DNA of 64,000 nt from Tragulus kanchil (GCA_022376925.1 JAIOJX010000003.1:35579874-35643873); one strand, 5' to 3'. Shown: positions 10,041 to 22,729, numbered from the stretch's first letter. Notes: a model not told the origin generated them from the sequence alone. Numbers and translations are program-made.

Positions 10041-12305
10041 CGTATTTGTTGATCAGTTTTCTGACATTTGCTGTTCTGTGTCAGCTTGAACACCTCTAGG
10101 GCTAATTGTCCACCTCCTGATGGAAGCAGCCTATGCCCTCTTGCAATGACACTTCAAAAATGTCTTCCACCAGTTAAAATAAAGAGCTCTGTTTTAGTTA
10201 TCATCCACAGGCCCAAATCCTCTCCTTTGTATACCAGTTTTTGGCCACATTCCACTTGGAAAATCTGAATATTTATAGATAGCTATAATGCTGTTCTCTG
10301 CTACCAAAATAGCCTTTACTTATTTTCTCTGATAGGATTTCAAGCCTTTTAACAATTTCATAGGGACATTTATATCCATATGCTCTGTAGCACCTAGGAT
10401 TTAAAATTCCAAAGGTGTTCAATGCTGTCAATGGAAAACAGCCTGACATTGCCCACTTCATTGTTTTAGTAATACCCTTGTGTTTGCTGAATTTCTCTTA
10501 GCTTCCACAACAAAGTGCTGTTTCTCTTGGACCTGACTATAAATCAAGCTCACAAAGTCTTTTTCACACATGCCCCAGTGTGCGTATTTCTTCCCCCACA
10601 CCCTTAAGCCATTAGCTTCAACCAAGTGATTCATCTGACACTATCTCCAGGAGATAGCATCAGATCCCACGGAGTAAGGACTCAGTCCCACACGACTGCC
10701 CCTGTGTCAAAAGCAAGTCCAAGTTGTTACCTGTATTTCTGATCGACTGTACATTAGAGGTTCCCACAGCCTACTTTTCAGGTAGAATTAATTGCTAAAG
10801 TCATTCATAGAACTAAAAAAACAAAATCACTTATATACTAGGTCGCAAGTTTATTATAAAAGGATATCACAAGAGAACAGACAACTAGAAAAGACACACA
10901 GAGCAGCTTATGTAAGAAGAGGTGCTCTGTTTCCTTGTCTTCTTCCAGCAGGACACTGTCCTAGAATCTCTACACGTTCACTAATGGAAAGCTCTACAGA
11001 CTCAGTCCATTAGAGGTTTTATGAAGGTATCATTATATATATTCCCTAGTAAAGAATCTGCCTGCAATGCAGGAGTCCTGGGTTCAATCCCTCAGGTGGG
11101 AGGATCCCCTGGTAAAGGAAATGGTAATCCACTCCAGTATTCTTGCTTGGGAAATCCCATAGACACAGTGCTTTGTACGTATTTGTTGATCAGTTTTCTG
11201 ACATTTGCTGTTCTGTGTCAGCTTGAACACCTCTAGGGCTAATTGTCCACCTCCTGATGGAAGCAGCCTATGCCCTCTTGCAATGACACTTCAAAAATGT
11301 CTTCCACCAGTTAAAATAAAGAGCTCTGTTTTAGTTATCATCCACAGGCCCAAATCCTCTCCTTTGTATACCAGTTTTTGGCCACATTCCACTTGGAAAA
11401 TCTGAATATTTATAGATAGCTATAATGCTGTTCTCTGCTACCAAAATAGCCTTTACTTATTTTCTCTGATAGGATTTCAAGCCTTTTAACAATTTCATAG
11501 GGACATTTATATCCATATGCTCTGTAGCACCTAGGATTTAAAATTCCAAAGGTGTTCAATGCTGTCAATGGAAAACAGCCTGACATTGCCCACTTCATTG
11601 TTTTAGTAATACCCTTGTGTTTGCTGAATTTCTCTTAGCTTCCACAACAAAGTGCTGTTTCTCTTGGACCTGACTATAAATCAAGCTCACAAAGTCTTTT
11701 TCACACATGCCCCAGTGTGCGTATTTCTTCCCCCACACCCTTAAGCCATTAGCTTCAACCAAGTGATTCATCTGACACTATCTCCAGGAGATAGCATCAG
11801 ATCCCACGGAGTAAGGACTCAGTCCCACACGACTGCCCCTGTGTCAAAAGCAAGTCCAAGTTGTTACCTGTATTTCTGATCGACTGTACATTAGAGGTTC
11901 CCACAGCCTACTTTTCAGGTAGAATTAATTGCTAAAGTCATTCATAGAACTAAAAAAACAAAATCACTTATATACTAGGTCGCAAGTTTATTATAAAAGG
12001 ATATCACAAGAGAACAGACAACTAGAAAAGACACACAGAGCAGCTTATGTAAGAAGAGGTGCTCTGTTTCCTTGTCTTCTTCCAGCAGGACACTGTCCTA
12101 GAATCTCTACACGTTCACTAATGGAAAGCTCTACAGACTCAGTCCATTAGAGGTTTTATGAAGGTATCATTATATATATTCCCTAGTAAAGAATCTGCCT
12201 GCAATGCAGGAGTCCTGGGTTCAATCCCTCAGGTGGGAGGATCCCCTGGTAAAGGAAATGGTAATCCACTCCAGTATTCTTGCTTGGGAAATCCCATAGA
12301 CACAG
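10041..12305. repeat. Direct duplication 4 (10041-11168 and 11178-12305)
   Basis: A 1128-base block repeated at a constant offset of 1137 with no difference that I noticed. The junction is only 9 bases (TGCTTTGTA), again intermediate between the sequence that should follow (GTGCTTAGTG) and the sequence that should precede (AACT before CGTATTTG). The first copy breaks off inside a Bov-tA, which continues properly only in the second copy. Confidence 0.92.
11041..11168 (+). mobile_element. Bov-tA SINE, broken at the duplication edge
   Basis: Head and middle of a Bov-tA (CCCTAGTAAAGAATCTGCC ... CCAGTATTCTTGCTTGGGAA). It ends abruptly at the end of the first copy of duplication 4. Without its 3' half it is an incomplete image of the element at 12178-12352. 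Confidence 0.85.
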
Positions 12306-12700
12306 GTGCTTAGTGAGCTACAGATTGTGGGCTATCAAGAGTTGGACCTACTTAGTGGGACACCACGGCCTCCGCCATTACATAGTCATGATTGATTAAA
12401 TCTCCCGCCATTGGCAATCAACTTAATCTCCAGCCTCTCTCCCCTCCCCTCCTGTTCAAAGAATACAATTGAAAGTTCCAACCCTCTCAACACTTCCTTG
12501 GTTCCACTGGCAACCATTTCCTTCCTCTGCAGGTTACCTAGAAACCTACCAAAAGTCATCTAATTAACATAACAAAAGACACCTTGATTGCTCTCTCACT
12601 GCTTAAGAAATTCCAAGGGTTTTAGGAGTTCTGTGCCAGGGACAAAAATCAAATCTATATTTTTATTTTGAATCACAATCTCACAGATGCTAAGCCACAT
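11695..12700. mobile_element. Probable ancient L1M-type 3' region
   Basis: The order of phrases (GTTTATTATAAAAGGATATC near 11988, CATGATTGATTAAATCTCCC near 12386, CCATTGGCAATCAACTTAAT, AAAGTTCCAACCCTCTCAA, and TTCCAAGGGTTTTAGGAGTT near 12611) fits a common ancient mammalian repeat that I take to be an L1M 3' UTR. A Bov-tA interrupts it at 12178-12352. Family assignment is from memory. Confidence 0.4.
12178..12352 (+). mobile_element. Bov-tA SINE
   Basis: Full-context version of the 11041 element. It continues past GACACAGG to a worn Bov-A end (AAGAGTTGGACCTACTTAG). Confidence 0.88.
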
Positions 12701-12789
12701 ACATTATTTCTCTGAGGCATTCTTAATTTGCTTTCTTGGGCCTAAGAGCCATTTACTATATTTATGCTTGTTAAATTACTATTATTATT

Positions 12790-13085
12790 GCTGTTCAATT
12801 GCTAAATTGTGTCTGACTCTTTGAGACCCCATGGATTGTAGCACTCCAGGCTTCCCTGTCCTTTTCTATCTGCCAGAGTTTGCTCAAACTCATGTCCATT
12901 GAATCAGTGATGCCACCCAAAATCATCTCATGCTCTGTCATCCCCTTCTCCTCCTGCTTTCAATCCTTCCCAGCATCTGGGTTTTATTTAGTATGCGGAC
13001 GTTTCACATCAGGTGGCCAAAATATCAGAGACTCAGCTTCAGCTTCAGCTTCATCATCAATCCTTCCAATGAATATTCAATTAGC
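12790..13085 (-). mobile_element. BovB LINE / Bov-A 3' end
   Basis: Complement of the BovB tail: TTCAATTGCTAAATTGTGTC, CAGAGTTTGCTCAAACTCAT, AATCAGTGATGCCACCC, CATCAGGTGGCCAAAATATC, and CCTTCCAATGAATATTCA near 13064. It carries a local expansion AGCTTCAGCTTCAGCTTCA near 13040. About 295 bases remain. Confidence 0.9.
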
Positions 13086-14056
13086 TTTAATGTTATTTCA
13101 TCATGAAGTCTTATATTTTTCATGTATAAAATGGAATGAAATGTTTGAATAAGATGGAATTGAAACAAATACTAATATTCAAGACAGAATTCAAAATTAT
13201 GATGTAATTACTAAAGCTTTTCCAGCTCCAGAATTTTGTCTTTCATTTTGTGGTTTTTGTGAACAAAATGACTCAGAACTCATTAAACACAAGATAGCAG
13301 ACAACTTTCATCTTGTCTAATATTGATATATCATTGTTAATATAGCCTTCCCTGACCACTTAACAAACATATCAATGTATAAAGATGGATGATCTCAGTA
13401 ACTATTGGGAAGTAGAAGAAAAGTGGGAAAAAAATTGATTTCTTAATTGCAAAATGCCTCTTCCTTAATCTCCAATGCTCTTCTCTAATAATACTTTATA
13501 TTTCAAGAAGTAAAATTCAATACTATTCCCTCCTCCCTGACCTTTTCTACCTTCCTTCCCCATCCCTACAGCTAATATTTCTACTTCTAGGTACATAAAA
13601 ATCAGTATTTGTGAAAAGCAGTACAGTATGATTCAATGAAGATCAGGATCAAAATGAAAATGGATAGATTGTCATGACCATGATTTATTGAATCAAAAAG
13701 AAAATGGGGAAGAAAATATTAAAAAAAAAAAAAAAGAAAACAGGAGGAGGGTTGTATTGTTGTAGAATCTTTAATTCTGGTTGTTACTGACTGAGAATTC
13801 TCTAAGGAAAATAATGACTGCTCACTCTGGGAGAAAATATCATCCATTCAGCTGATCTACAACAAACTCCAACTGATGTATCTAAGAAAACTTGCAAGGT
13901 AGCAAAAAGCCATGAACATTACAGTAACCTAGAGGATTCTTTGTTTTTCAGGACCCTTATGCATATCTGAACTGAAAGTGAAATGAGGACACAAGCTCTC
14001 TCTCATGTGTGACTTAATGACAACAACACTTTAGAACTAGACTGACATAGGTCAAT
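13086..14056. other. AT-rich unique sequence with a poly(A) run
   Basis: No gene or named repeat. A run of about 15 A at 13720-13734 is followed by an A/G-rich stretch. It could be an old retroposon tail, but no body is recognisable upstream. Confidence 0.45.
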
Positions 14057-16224
14057 TGTACAGTGTATAAATATAAAGAAACAAGTACAAAAACCTGAAA
14101 ACAATTCCTTGAAATCAACACTAATTGGACAAATCACAAAATGGGTGGTGCAACTATACCGAATTTTCATGTAATTCCCCCTGTTCATTTAATTAAGCAC
14201 AGTTGGGGGAAGTGCTTACTCTGTATTATTTCCTAAGCTATGACCTGTGCATAATTGGTAAGATGAGGGCCCTGTCCTTTAAAACATACCATCAAAGAGC
14301 TTGGTGTCTCTTATGGAATATCACTCGCAAAATTGACTTTTACACATTACTAGAAACTAGAAAAGGTCTATTGACTTAGGCAAAGCTTTTTTGATGGCAT
14401 GAAACAGAGATTCACACGATAATAAGAGTGGAAAGTACTATAAAGACTCAATGTAAACCTGAAATAGAAGAGTGGCAGGAACACCGTCAGGGCTGCCCAA
14501 AAGCAAGAGTTTGAACTGGGAAGCTTTCAGGAACAAAGACTGTAGTCCTGAATTGAAAATCTAGCCATCTTTCTCCTGTTGTCACTCCTTTTCCTACTTG
14601 GGGCCAAAGACCAGTTCTCTGTGCTTGTCTTTCAGAGCATGTTGTCCCAAAGTCATCGCCCAGAGGCTGCCTCAGCCCCAGAACACGAAGGTTGCATGAC
14701 CTTTAATAGCTAACACACATGGTTGGCCCAAATTGCCGTGTTCAAAATCAGGGGGACAGAATACAATTGGCCCAGCTGAGCACATGTTTCTCTATGACTC
14801 ACTCATCCATAGTGAACGATAGATCCATACAGCTTTCTAAGGTGCCAACCATTTAAAACAAAGTATATTTAATTTCCTCAGCATATAACTTCTCAGGCTA
14901 TCGCTCAAACTTGAAGTCCTCTAAAGACGAAATCACGTATGTTATACATTACCAATGGAAACAGACTTATTCTGAAAGATTAAATTTAGGAATGCAATAA
15001 CAGCTAATGAAGAAGCTCAAGTGTTTTGTACTTGTTTCATACTCAAAATGCATTCACAGGTTCTTATGACAGAGATTTTTTCTATTCTTGAATGCATTAA
15101 TTGCTGACATATGTATTCCTGTTTTGACATAAAACAAATAGACTGTACAGTGTATAAATATAAAGAAACAAGTACAAAAACCTGAAAACAATTCCTTGAA
15201 ATCAACACTAATTGGAAAATACTTCATCCGAATTTTCATGTAATTCCCCTGTTCATTTAATTAAGCACAGTTGGGGGAAGTGCTTACTCTGTATTATTTC
15301 CTAAGCTATGACCTGTGCATAATTGGTAAGATGAGGGCCCTGTCCTTTAAAACATACCATCAAAGAGCTTGGTGTCTCTTATGGAATATCACTCGCAAAA
15401 TTGACTTTTACACATTACTAGAAACTAGAAAAGGTCTATTGACTTAGGCAAAGCTTTTTTGATGGCATGAAACAGAGATTCACACGATAATAAGAGTGGA
15501 AAGTACTATAAAGACTCAATGTAAACCTGAAATAGAAGAGTGGCAGGAACACCGTCAGGGCTGCCCAAAAGCAAGAGTTTGAACTGGGAAGCTTTCAGGA
15601 ACAAAGACTGTAGTCCTGAATTGAAAATCTAGCCATCTTTCTCCTGTTGTCACTCCTTTTCCTACTTGGGGCCAAAGACCAGTTCTCTGTGCTTGTCTTT
15701 CAGAGCATGTTGTCCCAAAGTCATCGCCCAGAGGCTGCCTCAGCCCCAGAACACGAAGGTTGCATGACCTTTAATAGCTAACACACATGGTTGGCCCAAA
15801 TTGCCGTGTTCAAAATCAGGGGGACAGAATACAATTGGCCCAGCTGAGCACATGTTTCTCTATGACTCACTCATCCATAGTGAACGATAGATCCATACAG
15901 CTTTCTAAGGTGCCAACCATTTAAAACAAAGTATATTTAATTTCCTCAGCATATAACTTCTCAGGCTATCGCTCAAACTTGAAGTCCTCTAAAGACGAAA
16001 TCACGTATGTTATACATTACCAATGGAAACAGACTTATTCTGAAAGATTAAATTTAGGAATGCAATAACAGCTAATGAAGAAGCTCAAGTGTTTTGTACT
16101 TGTTTCATACTCAAAATGCATTCACAGGTTCTTATGACAGAGATTTTTTTTTTCTATTCTTGAATGCATTAATGACATAGGCTGACATATGTATTCCTGT
16201 TTTGACATAAAACAAATAGACTGT
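14057..16224. repeat. Direct duplication 5 (14057-15147 and 15144-16224)
   Basis: The copies abut, sharing TGTA at the joint. Offset starts at 1087, falls to 1068 after the second copy loses bases near 15214-15232 (first copy reads ACAAATCACAAAATGGGTGG there, second reads a shortened garble), then rises to 1077 near the end, where TTTTTT becomes a run of ten T and AATGACATAGGCTGACAT replaces AATTGCTGACAT. So the copies are clean in the middle and damaged near the joint. I recognise no repeat family or gene inside the block. Confidence 0.9.
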
Positions 16225-16679
16225 CAGTTATTTCTCCCTTAAAAATGGGTTTATTCAGGGTCAGCAAGGAGTTGCAGTTTGGAATCATCAACCATGGTGG
16301 CCACATGCTTTTTCCTGTACAGCAAAGGGAGGAGAATGCTTTTATAGAGGAAAACAAAGTTGGGAGAGCCATAGTAAACACAGGCCAGGGTTTTTCCTGA
16401 GTGAGGTTCTGCCAGTGAAGGAGGGCACTCTCTTCTTCCTCTTGGGCTCAGCTATCATAGCACAGCATGAGAGCCTCTGGCCTCCCAACTGGCCTCCCAA
16501 CTGTATTGAATGGAAGTTTTTGCCTATTAATTTTTTACACATGTAACCACTAATTTAAACTTATCTGAAAAGCAGTTATCACATAATGTGGTAATGACTT
16601 ATTAGGAGGCAATGTATTTACATTATCTTTCATTGTTCTGTAACCTAGAGAATAATGCCTGTAACATTTAGAATGCATT
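16225..16679. other. Unassigned; possibly a worn LTR-type remnant
   Basis: The stretch 16240-16345 (GGTTTATTCAGGGTCAGCA ... GTACAGCAAAGGGAGGAGAA) and the tandem phrase GGCCTCCCAACT at 16479-16502 remind me of ruminant LTR sequence, but no paired LTR, primer site or retroviral frame is visible. Nothing codes here. Confidence 0.2.
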
Positions 16680-16688
16680 AAGATAGAT

Positions 16689-16971
16689 GGGCTTCCCTGG
16701 TGGTCCATTGGTTAAGGATATCGCCTTGCAGTGCAAGGGGAACTGGTTTGATCCCTGGCCTGGGAAGATCCCATGTTCTGCGGAGTGACTGGACCGATGT
16801 GTCCAACTACTGAGCCGGAGTTCTGGAGCACATGCGCCCAGAAGCGGTGCTCTGCAACAAGAGAGGCCACAGCAATGGGAGGCCCACACAGGCCAAAGAA
16901 CAAAGATGGATGAAAATAAATAGATGAAAGACCAATAGAAGTGGCCAAAAAAAAAAAAAAAGTTAAAAAAA
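16689..16971 (+). mobile_element. CHR-like tRNA-derived SINE, complete
   Basis: Flanked by the perfect target duplication AAGATAGAT (16680-16688 and 16972-16980). Head GGGCTTCCCTGGTGGTCCAT, B-box-like GGTTTGATCC, then the family body (GATGTGTCCAACTACTGAGC, GGAGGCCCACACAGGCC, GAAAGACCAATAGAAGTGGCC) and an A-rich tail. Same family as 1-208, 27210, 27481 and 48726. Confidence 0.93.
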
Positions 16972-16980
16972 AAGATAGAT

Positions 16981-17806
16981 AATTACATGGACTTATAAGA
17001 TTTGTTCACTTTTTCCCAATTATGTGTTCTTCATTATTTATATGAAGGAGAAAGTAATCAGCAACTTCAGTCATCTGTGATAGCTCTCAAAATCAAGGCA
17101 AAAAACACATCTTCCTGCTTGGGTGACACAGAAAATTAAGAAAGTATATATGTTCAGTATCCTTCCTTTCCCTGGAGTTGGGTGAAGGTATTTTCGGTTT
17201 GAGAAGGACCTTGGTCCTTCTCTTCTTTGAAGAAAGAATTCCATAAAAATAGCAAAATTGTGATGCAAGCACAGAGTTTATTTGGTGGGAGAGCACCCAA
17301 AAAAGCTGTTTATTTAGGGCAGAAGCAAAAGTTACGATCTTAGAGAGAATGAGTAAGAACATTCTCTCAAGTGGGGAATGAACAATAGGTGAAGTTTAGG
17401 TTATTAATATGGCCTTAATCTCCCAGGATTCAGATGGGGATGCCTCCCTTTTCCCTCCCCTATAAGCATCTAAGCAGCAATTTCCTATTTGAGTTTCCAT
17501 CAGTCTTCATTTTTATCTTTCCTGTGAATACCTAAGCAAAACCCACTGGAGCGGGAGTCAAAACCCCAATGATACTGATATAATTATATTACAACATGGC
17601 CCAGGTTACTAGAAGACAAATTGAGATCCCCTACTCCAGCACATGTATTGGACTGGGAAATCTCATGGACCACAGAAACGAGGGGGTTGCCGTGGGTTGC
17701 TTTGTCTTTCTCCTGATCAGGGCTCATCGTCCCAACAGTAGTTAGTCTCAAATAAAAGCTAAAGGTAAACAACATGAAACTGGTTGAAGCACATCAATCC
17801 AAAGCC
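16981..17806. other. No gene; hairpin-forming palindrome near 17201
   Basis: Apart from the start of duplication 6, this is unassigned sequence. A 10-base-arm inverted repeat, GAGAAGGACC/TT/GGTCCTTCTC, sits at 17201-17222. The surrounding 17160-17290 could be LTR-like, but I cannot show it. Confidence 0.35.
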
Positions 17807-17818
17807 TATCTATCTCCT

Positions 17819-18038
17819 GGGCTTCTCCCATGGCTCAGCGGTAAAGAATTTGCCTGCAATGCAGGAGATGTGGGAGACATGGATTCACATCCTGGGTCAG
17901 GAAGATCTCCTGGAGGAGGAAATGGCAACTGACTCCAGTATTCTTGTGGAGGAAATCCCATGGACAGAGAAGCCTGATGGGCTATAGTCCGGGGTTGAAA
18001 AGAGTTGGACACGACTGAGAACAGCACAAAACAGCACA
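17819..18038 (+). mobile_element. Bov-tA SINE (first copy)
   Basis: Complete element with a perfect 12-base target duplication TATCTATCTCCT at 17807-17818 and 18039-18050. Head GGGCTTCTCCCATGGCTCAG; tail CACGACTGAGAACAGCACAA. Confidence 0.95.
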
Positions 18039-18917
18039 TATCTATCTCCTAATGCAAAACTCATGCTCCATGGTTTTCATGGTCAGATTTCTTGCCCAGG
18101 TGACACAGAGCCTGTTCTAGATGCCAATCTATCTTCACTGCAAAACATAAAGTGCAAAACAAGCAGTTGACTTTGCCTTTCGCCTAATGTCTATGCAGTA
18201 GGAGGCTATCCTTGTGCCCACCATGTCTTTCCTGCCTCAGAGGTATTTCTTCCCTGTTTTACTTATTCCACCTTAGTGTTATGATTCAAATTATCGCCTT
18301 TTCAGATATTTGAATTGTATTTGAACCCATTTCTCTTTGAAAAAGTAAAAGCAAAATTGTGATGCAAGCACAGAGTTTATTTGGTGGGAGAGCACCCAAA
18401 AAAGCTGTTTATTTAGGGCAGAAGCAAAAGTTACGATCTTAGAGAGAATGAGTAAGAACATTCTCTCAAGTGGGGAATGAACAATAGGTGAAGTTTAGGT
18501 TATTAATATGGCCTTAATCTCCCAGGATTCAGATGGGGATGCCTCCCTTTTCCCTCCCCTATAAGCATCTAAGCAGCAATTTCCTATTTGAGTTTCCATC
18601 AGTCTTCATTTTTATCTTTCCTGTGAATACCTAAGCAAAACCCACTGGAGCGGGAGTCAAAACCCCAATGATACTGATATAATTATATTACAACATGGCC
18701 CAGGTTACTAGAAGACAAATTGAGATCCCCTACTCCAGCACATGTATTGGACTGGGAAATCTCATGGACCACAGAAACGAGGGGGTTGCCGTGGGTTGCT
18801 TTGTCTTTCTCCTGATCAGGGCTCATCGTCCCAACAGTAGTTAGTCTCAAATAAAAGCTAAAGGTAAACAACATGAAACTGGTTGAAGCACATCAATCCA
18901 AAGCCTATCTATCTCCT

Positions 18918-19136
18918 GGGCTTCTCCCATGGCTCAGCGGTAAGAATTTGCCTGCAATGCAGGAGATGTGGGAGACATGGATTCACATCCTGGGTCAGGA
19001 AGATCTCCTGGAGGAGGAAATGGCAACTGACTCCAGTATTCTTGTGGAGGAAATCCCATGGACAGAGAAGCCTGATGGGCTATAGTCCGGGGTTGAAAAG
19101 AGTTGGACACGACTGAGAACAGCACAAAACAGCACA
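18918..19136 (+). mobile_element. Bov-tA SINE (second copy)
   Basis: Duplicate of 17819-18038, with the same target duplication at 18906-18917 and 19137-19148, so this is block copying rather than a new insertion. Confidence 0.95.
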
Positions 19137-19623
19137 TATCTATCTCCTAATGCAAAACTCATGCTCCATGGTTTTCATGGTCAGATTTCTTGCCCAGGTG
19201 ACACAGAGCCTGTTCTAGATGCCAATCTATCTTCACTGCAAAACATAAAGTGCAAAACAAGCAGTTGACTTTGCCTTTCGCCTAATGTCTATGCAGTAGG
19301 AGGCTATCCTTGTGCCCACCATGTCTTTCCTGCCTCAGAGGTATTTCTTCCCTGTTTTACTTATTCCACCTTAGTGTTATGATTCAAATTATCGCCTTTT
19401 CAGATATTTGAATTGTATTTGAACCCATTCTGGGATACATCCCGGCACCGATGAAGTTGAAAGTATAGGCAGCAGCAATAAAAATGGGGACTGGATAATC
19501 TATATTCAAAAATTGATTTAGAACATTAAAGTTTCTGTTTTAGTCAGATTTCAAGTTAGAATAATTGCTAACAGATAAAAGTAGCTTCACTTTTGATATC
19601 TTATTCTTCAATATATCATGCCA

Positions 19624-19841
19624 GGGCTTCTCAGGTAGCTTAGTGGGTAAAGAACCAGCCTACATAGCAGGAGACATGGGTTTGATCTCTGGATTGGGAA
19701 GGTACTCTGGAGGAAGGCATAGAAACCCACTCCAGGGTTCTTGCCTGGAGACTCCCATGGACAGAGGAGCCTGGCGGGCTACAGTCCATAGGGCTGCAAA
19801 GAGTTGGAAATAACTGAAGTGACTTCACACACGCACACATG
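19624..19841 (+). mobile_element. Bov-tA SINE
   Basis: Complete, with a near-perfect 10-base target duplication (TATCATGCCA 19614-19623; TATCATACCA 19842-19851). The Bov-A end reads GAAGTGACTTCACACACG. The left edge of duplication 7 falls inside its tail. Confidence 0.93.
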
Positions 19842-22177
19842 TATCATACCAACTATAAAATCTTAGAGTTAAGAATAAATCATTTGAGAAATAGATTTGT
19901 GGCATAGGTATCTGAGTGAAAGGCTCATTTCTAAAATAATAACACACCAGTTAGTGAATAAGAGGCTAGTTCCCACTTTCAACGACAGAAACTTCTTCTC
20001 TAAGGAGACAGGAAGTTTTCTTTCTTGGACTAATCCGTTCTAAATTTAGTAGCTAGAAATGGAAACTAGGAAGAGGAATATCAAGTAATCATTGAATATT
20101 TTCATTTTCTCATATAGTGAAAGATACATTTTATATTTAAATGCTATTTACAATCTAATTATGGAGAATTGTAGGAAAAGAGAGAATATAAATAACTAGA
20201 ATGGAATTTTATTTTGTTCCATTCTTTTACAAGAAAAACACAGATTGAATTAAGCTGACATCAGGATCATGTTAAGAAAAACACATAAGAAAAGTAATAA
20301 ATCATACTCTATATTTCTTCTCTCTTATGCAAGCAAAGCACTGTATAATGGCAAGTGTTATTCAAAGGGCCTAAGAAACCCAAAAATGCCTTTAAATAAA
20401 AGATATTAAACTAAACTTAGTAGAGTTTTACTCTACAGTACACAATTATTTTTTCCAATATGTGGCTCCATTATGAAAATATGGAAATAATATAAGAAAG
20501 CAATGGTTGAAAATGTGTACTTTAGTCTTACTACTTCTTGATAATCATAGTTAATTTTTTGGAGATATCTTTTCAATCTACTTTCTCTATGTATTCTTTT
20601 GGGAAAAACAAAACTAATTTTAGGAATCTTACATAAAGCATTTTGTGTCCTGCTTTCATTGTGCTCTCCAGTTTTTCTTTTTTAAAAATTTATTTATTTT
20701 TATATGCTCCTTTTTTCACTTACAATTATATCATGTGTTTTTCATGCTATTCAAAAACATTATTTTTAATAGCCACATGTTATTTGTTTAACTGTTCAGT
20801 TCAGTTGCTCAGTCGTGTCCTGCTTTTTGCAACCCCATGGACTGTGGCATGCTAGGCTTCCCTGTCCTTCACCATCTTCCAGAGTTTGCTCAAACTCGTG
20901 TCCATTGAGTCGGTGATGCCATCCAACCATCTCAACCTCTGTCATCCCCTTCTCCTTTCTACCTTCTATTTTCTCAACATCATGCTCTTTTCCAATGCGT
21001 TCACACACGCACATGTATCATACCAACTATAAAATCTTAGAGTTAAGAATAAATCATTTGAGAAATAGATTTGTGGCATAGGTATCTGAGTGAAAGGCTC
21101 ATTTCTAAAATAATAACACACCAGTTAGTGAATAAGAGGCTAGTTCCACTTTAAACGACAGAAACTTCTTCTCTAAGGAGACAGGAAGTTTTCTTTCTTG
21201 GACTAATCCGTTCTAAATTTAGTAGCTAGAAATGGAAACTAGGAAGAGGAATATCAAGTAATCATTGAATATTTTCATTTTCTCATATAGTGAAAGATAC
21301 ATTTTATATTTAAATGCTATTTACAATCTAATTATGGAGAATTGTAGGAAAAGAGAGAATATAAATAACTAGAATGGAATTTTATTTTGTTCCATTCTTT
21401 TACAAGAAAAACACAGATTGAATTAAGCTGACATCAGGATCATGTTAAGAAAAACACATAAGAAAAGTAATAAATCATACTCTATATTTCTTCTCTCTTA
21501 TGCAAGCAAAGCACTGTATAATGGCAAGTGTTATTCAAAGGGCCTAAGAAACCCAAAAATGCCTTTAAATAAAAGATATTAAACTAAACTTAGTAGAGTT
21601 TTACTCTACAGTACACAATTATTTTTTCCAATATGTGGCTCCATTATGAAAATATGGAAATAATATAAGAAAGCAATGGTTGAAAATGTGTACTTTAGTC
21701 TTACTACTTCTTGATAATCATAGTTAATTTTTTGGAGATATCTTTTCAATCTACTTTCTCTATGTATTCTTTTGGGAAAAACAAAACTAATTTTAGGAAT
21801 CTTACATAAAGCATTTTGTGTCCTGCTTTCATTGTGCTCTCCAGTTTTTTTCTTTTTTAAAAATTTATTTATTTTTATATGCTCCCTTTTTTCACTTACA
21901 ATTATATCATGTGTTTTTCATGCTATTCAAAAACATTATTTTTAATAGCCACATGTTATTTGTTTAACTGTTCAGTTCAGTTGCTCAGTCGTGTCCTGCT
22001 TTTTGCAACCCCATGGACTGTGGCATGCTAGGCTTCCCTGTCCTTCACCATCTTCCAGAGTTTGCTCAAACTCGTGTCCATTGAGTCGGTGATGCCATCC
22101 AACCATCTCAACCTCTGTCATCCCCTTCTCCTTTCTACCTTCTATTTTCTCAACATCATGCTCTTTTCCAATGCGTT
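19824..22177. repeat. Direct duplication 7 (19824-21001 and 21000-22177)
   Basis: About 1178 bases at offsets 1174-1176, with the copies sharing TT at the joint. Differences are run-length changes (GTTCCCACTTTC/GTTCCACTTTA; CAGTTTTTC/CAGTTTTTTTC; CTCCTTTTTT/CTCCCTTTTTT). The joint fuses the middle of a BovB 3' end directly to the tail of a Bov-tA, which no transposition would do. The interior 19850-20790 is AT-rich and unassigned. Confidence 0.92.
20794..21001 (-). mobile_element. BovB 3' end, broken at the duplication edge
   Basis: Complement of the BovB tail (TTCAGTTGCTCAGTCGTGTC, GAGTTTGCTCAAACTCGTG, GAGTCGGTGATGCCATCCAA), stopping at TCCAATGCGTT where duplication 7 begins its second copy. 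The intact context is 21970-22356. Confidence 0.9.
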
Positions 22178-22356
22178 GTCTCTTCCCATCAGGTGTCCAA
22201 AATATTGGAGCTTCAGCTTCAGCATCAGTCCTTCCAATGAATATTCAAGATTGATTCCCTTTAAGATTGACTGTTTAATTTCCTTGAAGTCCAAGGGACT
22301 CCCAAGAATCTTTTCCAACACCACAGTTCAAAGACATGAATTCTTTGGCACTCAAT
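21970..22356 (-). mobile_element. BovB LINE 3' end
   Basis: Longer version of the 20794 element. It adds CATCAGGTGTCCAAAATATT, CCTTCCAATGAATATTCA, GAAGTCCAAGGGACTCCCAA and ACACCACAGTTCAAAGACAT, which encode the C-terminal end of the BovB reverse transcriptase in reverse. Truncated at its 5' side. Confidence 0.92.
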
Positions 22357-22614
22357 GTGTTAAGACAAGTTTCTTAATTTTGCCTCTATATTTTGACTTA
22401 GAGTTTGTTTCCAACTGTTTGTTATAAATAATATGTGATGAATATTTTAGACACATTTTTTTAATTTCCTCATGACACTTTCTCAAAAGTGAAATGTCTG
22501 GATCACAGAGATGTTTAAAGTGTTTATGTATTGAAAGTAACATAGCAGAGTAAGATGAACATACATCTTAATTGAAATCCAGAGACACAAGTTCCAATCC
22601 CAACATATTTTCTA

Positions 22615-22725
22615 AATTACTTGGTATCATTGACCAAATGAGAACATTTCTCTGGTCTTCAGTTTCCTCACTTATAGCATACAGATGGCCAAACTAAATT
22701 ATTTTAGAGTCTTACGGTTCCTACT
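22615..22725. mobile_element. Possible MIR-type fragment
   Basis: GGTCTTCAGTTTCCTCACTT after a degenerate 'cttggtatcattgacc' fits the MIR/L2 pattern weakly. Repeated at about 23821-23931. Confidence 0.3.
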
Positions 22726-22729
22726 CTGG

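Larger units (their letters stand above)
17251..19430. repeat. Direct duplication 6 (17251-18332 and 18350-19430)
   Basis: About 1081 bases at offset 1099, changing to 1098 after one A is lost in CGGTAAAGAA/CGGTAAGAA. The 17-base junction 18333-18349 (CTCTTTGAAAAAGTAAA) is a shortened version of the 30-odd bases that precede the block at 17219-17250. The whole block, including a Bov-tA and both its target duplications, is copied. Confidence 0.92.

Noticed and set aside
16225..17290. Endogenous retrovirus LTR
   Set aside because: A few phrases are suggestive, but there is no LTR pair, target duplication, primer-binding site or retroviral frame, so only a low-confidence note is kept.
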